Shown piece by piece: positions 57,775 to 64,000 of a stretch of DNA of 64,000 nt. Every line of letters starts with the position of its first letter. Positions within the stretch are counted from its first letter, which is position 1. The DNA is from Nostoc sp. FACHB-110 (GTDB lineage Bacteria; Cyanobacteriota; Cyanobacteriia; Cyanobacteriales; Nostocaceae), in NCBI RefSeq assembly GCF_014697425.1, contig NZ_JACJRU010000003.1:62001-126000 (forward strand). Reading direction: 5' to 3'. The notes below the pieces were generated by a model. It had not been told where the DNA came from, did not search any database, and saw only the letters and a list, made by a program, of their open reading frames with translations. The translations under genes were made by a program, and so were the position numbers.

Positions 57775-58881
57775 TTATACCTCCCGCATCCCCAAGCCGA
57801 GGATAATTCCTAGGCCAGAGCGTTGTATACCTGGGTATTTTTGTTCATCGATTTCTAGAGACAAAGCCCCTACAGGATCTATTTGGATAGTTGGTAAGCT
57901 TAAGCGTTGCGTGAAAAACTCATCTAGCTGTTGCAGTCCACCCCCTGGCCCAGCTAATAAAATCTGCGCTATCTCCAAATTTTCACTTTGATTGAGATAA
58001 AAATCGATAGAACGACGCAATTCATCTGTGAGTTCACCCAAAACTCTCATCATTGCTGCCATCCCAGGGTTAATTCCCGTCACCCCAGTTTGTCCACCAT
58101 CCATAGGCGTAGCGGGAATAGTCATTCCCTGCAACAGTTCCATATCCCGTGATGCGGGTAAACTCATTGCTCTAGCTACTGCCATTTGCAATTGATAAGT
58201 ACCGATAGGTACAGTGCGCGAGAATTGCGGTACTCCGTTCACAATAATGGCGATTTCTGTACTGTCGAACTCAATATCTACCAGTACCACCGCTTCTTGT
58301 GGCCCGAATTGTCGCAATTGGTCACGAATTGTCCGAATCAGCGCAAAACTATTAATCTCTAAAACATCAATTTGTAAACCTGCTTGCTCAAAAGTACTAA
58401 TATAGGTATCTGTTACTTCCTTCCGAGTTGCAACTAATAATACCTGTACTTTTTCAATGCCATCTTCATCTACAAAGTACCCAAGTTTTTGATAATCTAC
58501 ATCAGCTTCTTCCCGGGGGTATGGTAAGTACAATCCGGCTTCATGGTTTAACACCATTTCCCGCAATTCTTTGTCATCCAATTCAGATGGCACTGGTATG
58601 AGACGTACAATAGAATCTCGTCCAGGTACACCAGTCGCAACACGAGAAGCCTTGATTTTACTTTCAGCCAGCCCTTGCTGGATGATTTGCGCCATTGCTG
58701 GGGGGTCAGTGATTTGACCATCTGTCACCACACCTTCTGGAACTGGTACAGATGTCAAAGATTCCAATTTCAAGCCTTGGCGCTGCTTGCGTAACTGAAC
58801 TATATTCACCCGTTCTGGTGCAAGTTCGATGCCAACCCCTTTATTAGATTTGCCAAACAGACTATTGAAGCTTTTCACCAC
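57775..58881 (-). CDS. pilM: Type IV pilus assembly ATPase-fold protein PilM
   Basis: 368 residues from a GTG with GGCGGA upstream. Actin-like ATPase fold: GIELAPERVNIVQL (phosphate 1), VLVDIEFDSTEIAII (phosphate 2) and ILLAGPGGGLQQLDEF (adenosine). It is the cytoplasmic ring partner of PilN and first gene of the operon. The upstream gap contains a palindromic hairpin (58919-58944). Confidence 0.95.
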   Translation of the reverse strand: MVKSFNSLFGKSNKGVGIELAPERVNIVQLRKQRQGLKLESLTSVPVPEGVVTDGQITDPPAMAQIIQQGLAESKIKASRVATGVPGRDSIVRLIPVPSELDDKELREMVLNHEAGLYLPYPREEADVDYQKLGYFVDEDGIEKVQVLLVATRKEVTDTYISTFEQAGLQIDVLEINSFALIRTIRDQLRQFGPQEAVVLVDIEFDSTEIAIIVNGVPQFSRTVPIGTYQLQMAVARAMSLPASRDMELLQGMTIPATPMDGGQTGVTGINPGMAAMMRVLGELTDELRRSIDFYLNQSENLEIAQILLAGPGGGLQQLDEFFTQRLSLPTIQIDPVGALSLEIDEQKYPGIQRSGLGIILGLGMREV

Positions 58882-58918
58882 AGTTCCGCCGGACTACTAA
58901 AAATTGAAAATTTAAATT

Positions 58919-58944
58919 GTAGAGGCAATATATTGCGTCTCTAC
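58919..58944. repeat. AGAGACGC-type palindromic hairpin
   Basis: gtagaggcaata / tattgcgtctctac with a two-base bulge, between the divergent pilM and solute-binding genes. It is related to the palindromes at 51525 and 60322. Position between two divergent starts argues against a terminator role here. Confidence 0.6.
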
Positions 58945-59022
58945 GGGTAATTGATTTAGCCTATAATCTCGTTAATTCTGCATAAGCTTTTCATTTATAT
59001 CAAGGGTGAAAATACTGGTAAA

Positions 59023-60321
59023 ATGATTCGATTACGAAAATTTCAACAACTAGCTGCCTGGGCAATAATTGGTATATTAACCAGTTGGATTGTTAGTTGC
59101 AGTACAGCAAATGTAGACACAAGTAAACAACAGTCGGCAACAGCAGGAGCAAACATTGAATTTTGGACAATGCAACTCCAACCTCAATTTACCGACTACT
59201 TTCAAAAACTAATCTCTAATTTTGAGTCACAAAACCCAGGTGTAAAAGTTAACTGGGTTGATGTGCCTTGGGCAGCTATGGAGAACAAAATTTTAACAGC
59301 TGTCTCTGCAAAAACGCCACCTGATGTTGTTAACCTCAACCCAGATTTCGCCTCCCAACTAGCAGGACGAAATGCTTGGTTAGACTTAGATACCAATATT
59401 CCCCAACAAGTGCGTTCGACCTATTTACCCAACATTTGGAAAGCCAGTACGCTCAATGGTAAAAGTTTTGGAATTCCGTGGTATCTCACAACGCGGCTAA
59501 CTATTTATAACACTGAATTATTGAAACAGGTAGGTATTAGTAAACCACCAAGCACCTACGCAGAATTAGCACAAGCAGCCCAACAAATTAAAGATAAAAC
59601 GGGCAAGTATGCGTTCTTTATTACTTTTGTACCGCAAGATTCCGGTGAGGTGATGGAATCTTTGGTACAGATGGGCGTGAATTTAGTAGACGCGGAGGGT
59701 AAAGCAGCTTTCAACACGCCTCAAGGTAAAGCCGCATTTCAATATTGGGTAGATTTATATAAAAAAGGACTCTTGCCAAAAGAGGCCTTAACCCAAGGTC
59801 ATCGTCATGCTATTGATTTGTATCAATCAGGTGAAACGGTATTTTTAGCTTCAGGGCCAGAATTTCTCAAGACTATAGCTAATAATGCACCAAAAATTGC
59901 TCAAACTTCAGCGATCGCACCGCAAATTACTGGTGAAACAGGTAAGAAGAATGTCGCTGTGATGAATATCATTATTCCCCGCGCTAGCAAACATCCTGAT
60001 GCGGCTACTAAATTTGCTTTGTTTGTGACTAATGACGAAAATCAATTAGCCTTTGCTAAAGCCGCTAATGTCTTACCGTCTACGATTAAAGCTTTGTCTG
60101 ACAGTTACTTTAAAGATGTGCCAGCTACTGCCTCTACAGTAGAAAAAGCTAGAGTTATTAGTGCTACACAATTACAACAAGCAGAGGTTTTAACTCCCAC
60201 TCTCAAAGACTTTAATAAATTGCAAAAAGCAATTTATGAAAATTTACAAGCAGCTATGCTAGGGCAGAAAACTGTAGATCAAGCAGTAGAAGAGGCGGCG
60301 CAACAGTGGAATAATCGGTAA
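59023..60321 (+). CDS. Extracellular solute-binding lipoprotein (ABC sugar type, family 1)
   Basis: 432 residues. Lipoprotein signal ending LTSWIVSCS (Cys at about 28), then the family-1 binding-protein fold: IEFWTMQLQPQFTDYFQKL, VNWVDVPWAAMENKI and the FGIPWYLTTRLTIYNTELLKQ lobe. It should present a sugar or related solute to an inner-membrane permease. No permease or ATPase genes lie nearby, so its partner components are elsewhere. Confidence 0.93.
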   Translation: MIRLRKFQQLAAWAIIGILTSWIVSCSTANVDTSKQQSATAGANIEFWTMQLQPQFTDYFQKLISNFESQNPGVKVNWVDVPWAAMENKILTAVSAKTPPDVVNLNPDFASQLAGRNAWLDLDTNIPQQVRSTYLPNIWKASTLNGKSFGIPWYLTTRLTIYNTELLKQVGISKPPSTYAELAQAAQQIKDKTGKYAFFITFVPQDSGEVMESLVQMGVNLVDAEGKAAFNTPQGKAAFQYWVDLYKKGLLPKEALTQGHRHAIDLYQSGETVFLASGPEFLKTIANNAPKIAQTSAIAPQITGETGKKNVAVMNIIIPRASKHPDAATKFALFVTNDENQLAFAKAANVLPSTIKALSDSYFKDVPATASTVEKARVISATQLQQAEVLTPTLKDFNKLQKAIYENLQAAMLGQKTVDQAVEEAAQQWNNR

Positions 60322-60354
60322 ATCTAGAGACGTTGCATTGCAACGTTTCTAGAT
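60322..60354. terminator. Bidirectional palindrome overlapping folC stop
   Basis: Arms atctagagacgttgc / gcaacgtttctagat (one mismatch) around a 3-base loop. The folC stop codon (60349-60351) lies within it, and the solute-binding gene ends at its other side. It probably ends both converging transcripts. Confidence 0.65.
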
Positions 60355-61620
60355 GATTGATTTATAGTTAAATATGTCTAAAAAATGACCGATTAAGTAT
60401 AAAGAGCCACACAAAACTACTAAATTATTTGTATTATAAAAAGCTGATGCTAGTGCTGGTGCTAAATCTGGGTATGTTTGGCAAAAAGATAAGTCAGGAC
60501 AAATATTATTAGCTAATTGTGCTAACTCATTGGGATTGGCTGAATTAGGATCTGGTACTGGGACTAAATGTAGTTTATCGCCAGTTTTGAGCAAAGCTTG
60601 AAAAATATCGCTATGCTCTTTTGTCGAGAGCATCCCCATAATCCAAGTTACATTTTGATAATTTAAACTATCAACATAATCACGTAATACTTGAGCAGCC
60701 GCAGGGTTATGTGCGCCATCAATTAATAATTTATGGTTGTTCCAATTAAGCCATTGCATTCGTCCTGGCCATTTGGTTTTTGCCATACCATTAATGATGG
60801 CTGATTCAGAAATTTTGAAGCCTTGATGTTGCAAAATTTCTAATGTGGCTAATGCTAAAGCTGAATTAGTTAATTGAATTTGTCCTTGTAAAGGTAAGGG
60901 ATATTGAATTGCATTTTGGGGATTTTGCAGTGAATGATATTCTGCCCAGCCTGAAGAGATGGGACGTGCAGGTTGAGGTGTAAATATTGGGCATTGTAAT
61001 TCTTCGGCACGCGATCGCACAACTTTTTCAGCCTCAGTTGGTAAAGGGCCAACCACCGCCGGACACCCAGGTTTGAAAATCCCGGCTTTTTCTCTGGCTA
61101 TGTCAGCTACTGTTGGGCCTAATTGTTGCCAATGTTCCCGGCTAATTGATGTCACAACCGTCACCAATGGTTGAGAACACACATTAGTCGCATCCAAACG
61201 TCCCCCTAGCCCAACTTCTATAACTGCGACATCAACCTGTTGCTGGGCAAAATACAACCAAGCCGCAGCTGTAATAATTTCAAACTGAGTCGGATACTCA
61301 TCATCAACAGACACAGCCGCTTGGACTCTTTGCAATAGTTGATTCAATTCCTCAGCAGAGATTGGCTGTTCGTTGATACAAATACGTTCCGTCCAATCAA
61401 TCAAATGGGGAGAAATGTAACGTCCTGTGCGATAACCAGTTTCGGTTAGCACTGAAGAGAGATAAGCGCAGACAGAACCTTTACCATTTGTACCAGCAAC
61501 GTGAATCACGGAAATGCGCTCATGGGGGTTGCCTAGATTCGCCAACAGTTTCACAATGCGTGAAAGTCCTAGATTCACACCAAAATGTTGCAAAGGTTGA
61601 AGTACAGAATTAATATCCAC
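60349..61620 (-). CDS. folC: Folylpolyglutamate synthase/dihydrofolate synthase
   Basis: 423 residues from a GTG. Mur-ligase-type fold: P-loop VAGTNGKGSV, GRYISPHLIDWTERICIN, VIEVGLGGRLDATNV, and DGAHNPAAAQVLRDY. It adds glutamate to dihydropteroate and folates. A 53-base heptamer array begins four bases upstream of the GTG, leaving no room for a standard ribosome-binding site. Confidence 0.96.
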   Translation of the reverse strand: MDINSVLQPLQHFGVNLGLSRIVKLLANLGNPHERISVIHVAGTNGKGSVCAYLSSVLTETGYRTGRYISPHLIDWTERICINEQPISAEELNQLLQRVQAAVSVDDEYPTQFEIITAAAWLYFAQQQVDVAVIEVGLGGRLDATNVCSQPLVTVVTSISREHWQQLGPTVADIAREKAGIFKPGCPAVVGPLPTEAEKVVRSRAEELQCPIFTPQPARPISSGWAEYHSLQNPQNAIQYPLPLQGQIQLTNSALALATLEILQHQGFKISESAIINGMAKTKWPGRMQWLNWNNHKLLIDGAHNPAAAQVLRDYVDSLNYQNVTWIMGMLSTKEHSDIFQALLKTGDKLHLVPVPDPNSANPNELAQLANNICPDLSFCQTYPDLAPALASAFYNTNNLVVLCGSLYLIGHFLDIFNYKSII

Positions 61621-61623
61621 GAA

Positions 61624-61676
61624 TGAAGTATGAAGTGTGAAGTATGAAGTGTGAAGTGTGAAGTGTGAAGTGTGAA
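61624..61676. repeat. Short tandem heptamer (STRR) array at folC start
   Basis: Seven consecutive gaagTNT copies (mixed tat and tgt) end in gaaattt. In the folC mRNA they form the complement cacttca repeats directly ahead of the GTG start. Confidence 0.92.
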
Positions 61677-61724
61677 ATTTTATTTTTTAACCTTCTGCCT
61701 GCTGCCTGCTGCCTTCTATCAACA

Positions 61725-61761
61725 AAACCGACTGCCCTGAGTGACCAGAAACAGTCGGTTT
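61725..61761 (-). terminator. psbY terminator
   Basis: Perfect 10-base stem (AAACCGACTG / CAGTCGGTTT) with a 17-base loop, followed on the minus strand by TTTTG. It lies 25 bases past the psbY stop. Confidence 0.75.
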
Positions 61762-61785
61762 GAGGGTGATAATGTAAATTTATGT

Positions 61786-61911
61786 TTATGCTTCTCTGTT
61801 CAAAAAGTTTTGAACTTGTCTCAAAGCCGCAGCACCGATATTAAATAAAGCCCAGCCACCCGCAACAGCAATAGGTGCTAAAACGATCGCTACACGAAAA
61901 TCGATATCCAT
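61786..61911 (-). CDS. psbY: Photosystem II protein Y
   Basis: A 41-residue single-helix protein read from ATG 61911 to TAA 61786. The sequence ([19 protein letters not shown], then [18 protein letters not shown]) is a clear cyanobacterial PsbY, a peripheral photosystem II subunit near cytochrome b559. A purine-rich site (GAGAGAGGGG) lies about ten bases upstream. It is short enough to be missed by ordinary length cut-offs. Own terminator downstream. Confidence 0.95.
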   Translation of the reverse strand: MDIDFRVAIVLAPIAVAGGWALFNIGAAALRQVQNFLNREA

Positions 61912-62042
61912 AATTTAGAACCCCTCTCTCCAGTAAAAATTAAAGTTTTATCAACTCTTCTCATTTTTATTTTTAGCTGAAGTGGGCATTTTTTCCAACC
62001 TTCTATGTAAAGAAAGATTACAGATTGGTCAATAGTCATTTG

Positions 62043-62663
62043 TCATTGGTGTTTGCTCCCCTGTGGGTAAAAACCAATATCATTGCCTTTGCCTGCATGA
62101 ACTAAAGCTAACTTTTTGTAACGTTGGGCGTGTTCAATTAGTTCTGCGGCTTCGGTTTGGCTCATTTGACGCAAGACTTTGCCAGGAACGCCCACAACCA
62201 GGGACAAAGGCGGTACATCTTTGGTGACTACTGCGCCTGCACCAATAATGCTGCCATATCCTACTCTTACTCCATCTAAAACAACAGCCCCAATGCCAAT
62301 TAAACTGCCACGCTCAATGTAGGCAGAATGTATCACAGCACGGTGTCCTACAGTCACATGATCCTCTAAAATGGTGGGCAAGCCAGGATCACCATGAAGA
62401 ATGGCTCCATCCTGAATGTTGGTGCATTCACCAATTTCAATTCGTTCGACATCCCCCCTCACAACGGCTCCGTACCAAATACTTGCTCCGGCTTGGATAT
62501 TTACTGAACCGATAACAACAGCGTTGTTTGCCACAAAGGCTGCTTGAGAAAAATCAGGAGATGGCCAGTAAGAAGCAGTAGACACGATAGAATATAAATA
62601 TGGTACCCAGGAACACTGGAGAAACTCCAACCTTTGAGGCTGGTTGCACAACCAGAATATCAT
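62043..62663 (-). CDS. Gamma-carbonic-anhydrase-like hexapeptide-repeat protein
   Basis: Left-handed beta-helix protein of 206 residues from ATG 62663; homologues start near a GTG at 62585 (STASYWPSPDF), giving 180 residues, so the start is uncertain. Hexapeptide repeats span about 45-165. The three zinc-type histidines seem present in AILHGDPG and VTVGHRAVIHS. It is YrdA/CaiE-like rather than CcmM. Carbonic anhydrase activity is often absent in such proteins. Confidence 0.87.
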   Translation of the reverse strand: MIFWLCNQPQRLEFLQCSWVPYLYSIVSTASYWPSPDFSQAAFVANNAVVIGSVNIQAGASIWYGAVVRGDVERIEIGECTNIQDGAILHGDPGLPTILEDHVTVGHRAVIHSAYIERGSLIGIGAVVLDGVRVGYGSIIGAGAVVTKDVPPLSLVVGVPGKVLRQMSQTEAAELIEHAQRYKKLALVHAGKGNDIGFYPQGSKHQ

Positions 62664-62824
62664 GTCGTTAGGCCTCTACACTGAGGAAGACACGGTTTAC
62701 AATTGTTTTGGCTGCTCATCCGTTTCCGTGCAGTTGTAAGCAATTTCCCCAAAGTGGAGGAGCCGAAGTGTAAAATCGAACCTAATGGTGCTGGTAAAGA
62801 AGAAATTATGTTTGTACGCACTTC

Positions 62825-63337
62825 ATGATGAATCCAGGTTTGCAGTACCCAATATTTGGCCCCGAAATTCAGTGTCCCCACTGTCGGCAAACTATTCCGG
62901 CTTTGACACTTACAGATACCTATCTTTGTCCTCGTCATGGCGCATTTGAAGCCAACCCGAAAACCGAGGAGTTGATTCATTTACAATCAGGTCGTCATTG
63001 GCGACGATGGAATGGTGAATGGTATAGACAACACACTCATCCTGATGGGATACGGTTTGAAATTCACGAAGCCTTAGATAAACTTTATACTCAAGGCTAT
63101 CGAGCAACACGCGTCATAATTGCCAGACGTTATCAGGAATTGATGAGTGGTTATTTAGAACGCAGTACGCCTTGGCGGTCTGGACAGCCAGAAACTACCT
63201 CGGCGCGGTTATACGGCTTACCAGTAGAATTTAGTCCCGATGCTGGCGAAGAACCCTGTTGGGATGTGATTAATTTTGATCTGGAAAAAGAGCCGGGTGT
63301 GCCTGTGCGCTACCCTTATTTTAGGTTGTTTGAATAA
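62825..63337 (+). CDS. TIGR02652 family cyanobacterial protein
   Basis: 170 residues. N-terminal zinc-ribbon-like cysteines (IQCPHCRQ and YLCPRHG) are followed by a conserved body (GRHWRRWNGEWYRQHTHPDG, FEIHEALDKLYTQGYRATRV, IIARRYQELMSGYLER) and an aromatic tail. This matches the cyanobacteria-specific TIGR02652 family, whose function is unknown. The cysteine pairs suggest metal binding. Confidence 0.88.
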   Translation: MMNPGLQYPIFGPEIQCPHCRQTIPALTLTDTYLCPRHGAFEANPKTEELIHLQSGRHWRRWNGEWYRQHTHPDGIRFEIHEALDKLYTQGYRATRVIIARRYQELMSGYLERSTPWRSGQPETTSARLYGLPVEFSPDAGEEPCWDVINFDLEKEPGVPVRYPYFRLFE

Positions 63338-63344
63338 GACTAGG

Positions 63345-63378
63345 AATTAGGAATTAGGGGCTAGGGATTAGAGAAAAT
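63345..63378. repeat. Short purine-rich tandem repeat
   Basis: aggaatt / aggggct / agggatt heptamers lie right after the TIGR02652 gene, a third heptamer family in the window. Confidence 0.6.
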
Positions 63379-63446
63379 AAAGTTATTACTAGTTAACTTT
63401 TTCTGTCCACTAGCTTCTAGTTTCTAACCTCCAACCCCTATTGATT

Positions 63447-63890
63447 ATGCACCACGCTTCTATCCGCACTGCGAATATTCACCGCGCGATCGCTTTTTAT
63501 GAATTGTTGGGGTTTACAGTTTGTGAACGCTTCACTACAGGCTATACCCTGGCTTGTTGGATGGAAGGACTAGGTGGGAGAATTGAACTGATTCAAATTC
63601 CCCAACCAAAACCTGCTGCCGATGCCTTTAATGATGAACATTATGTCGGGTATTATCATTTATCTTTTGATTTAACTGAAATAACCTCAGATTTACCTAG
63701 CTGGTTAACAGATTTAAAAGCCCGATTTGAACTGGCAGCAAATAACCAGCAAGAACAATTATTACCTTTAAAAATCCTTTTAGAACCAACACAACAGCAA
63801 ATAGGCAATAGCATCTGGGAAGTTACTTTTATTGCGGATAGCGACGGCTTACCTCTGGAATTTATTCGGACTTTAACCAAATTGAGTTAA
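63447..63890 (+). CDS. VOC (glyoxalase/bleomycin-resistance fold) protein
   Basis: 147 residues from ATG 63447 (an upstream TTG at 63441 is rejected). One full VOC domain: HHASIRTANIHRAIAFYELLGF, RIELIQIP, HLSFDLTEI and FIADSDGLPLEFIRT, with His and Glu positions of a metal site. The reaction is not predictable; it may be a lyase, isomerase or binding protein. Confidence 0.88.
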   Translation: MHHASIRTANIHRAIAFYELLGFTVCERFTTGYTLACWMEGLGGRIELIQIPQPKPAADAFNDEHYVGYYHLSFDLTEITSDLPSWLTDLKARFELAANNQQEQLLPLKILLEPTQQQIGNSIWEVTFIADSDGLPLEFIRTLTKLS

Positions 63891-64000
63891 GTGACCTGTC
63901 TCTTTATATACTTTTTTTATTAGCCTATTTTTTCTTTGGTGGTGTTTCTGATTGCAGCAATATCAGAGAAAGATAGACTGTTAATAATCATGCTTATAAA

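Noticed and set aside
62660..62980. 106-residue minus-strand frame between the carbonic-anhydrase-like and TIGR02652 genes
   Set aside because: It overlaps the conserved N-terminus of the TIGR02652 gene and has no recognisable domain.

Overview
The window looks like chromosome of a filamentous, probably heterocyst-forming cyanobacterium of the Nostoc/Calothrix type. The support is: many GCGATCGC (HIP1) octamers; heptanucleotide short tandem repeats between genes; a psbY gene; an AcsF-type chlorophyll cyclase; SLH-OprB porins; WD40-linked serine/threonine kinases; and a pilMNOQ operon without pilP. Base composition and codon use look even throughout. I saw no prophage, CRISPR array, rRNA, tRNA or intact insertion sequence.

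Layout. 1-8.9 kb: a ribbon-helix-helix protein, a GAF histidine kinase, a NifU-like Fe-S scaffold, a GH57 glucanotransferase/amylase-type enzyme and two serine/threonine kinases, the second with seven WD40 repeats. 9-12.5 kb: acyl-lipid desaturase, a gutted hemN remnant, hemF, and divergent acsF (tetrapyrrole synthesis). 12.7-16.5 kb: TPR protein, RNase D-like exonuclease, FtsH-like protease, purU. 16.6-21 kb: a Gld-type ABC export operon (ATPase, permease, GldG-like, DUF4340). 22.5-28.7 kb: a hybrid histidine kinase that lost its phospho-acceptor box, an SLH-OprB porin and a large membrane-anchored unknown. 29-36.3 kb: thrC, a coiled-coil protein, an FG-GAP/RTX protein, a BrkB-like membrane protein, DUF4112, and an alpha/beta hydrolase. 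37-42 kb: a membrane protein, ddl, Uma2, an acyltransferase and a DHNA-CoA-type thioesterase. 41.5-44 kb: a HopA1-family protein next to an APH-fold kinase. 44.9-49.4 kb: a TMEM14 protein, then a same-strand set of DUF815 ATPase, membrane coiled-coil TerB_C protein and DUF2791 (BrxD-like) ATPase. 49.5-53.7 kb: aldo/keto reductase, ilvC, a small membrane protein whose 3' end carries a mini-transposon, and an exported EndoU-like protein. 53.8-58.9 kb: pilMNOQ. 59-64 kb: an orphan sugar-binding lipoprotein, folC, psbY, a gamma-carbonic-anhydrase-like protein, a TIGR02652 protein and a VOC protein.

Most of the content is housekeeping. The less ordinary material is: (1) the APH + HopA1 pair, which matches the dehydratase halves of class V lanthipeptide and thioamitide pathways but has no visible precursor; (2) the DUF815/TerB_C/DUF2791 set, a plausible reduced Ter/BREX-like stress or defence module; (3) a Sec-exported EndoU-like ribonuclease with catalytic histidine spacing identical to XendoU; (4) two gene-gutting deletions (hemN and the DHp domain of a histidine kinase) whose junctions both fall on a HIP1 octamer; (5) a mini-transposon with a 10-bp target duplication that rewrites a gene's C-terminus; and (6) heptamer arrays that repeatedly supply stop codons or touch start codons.
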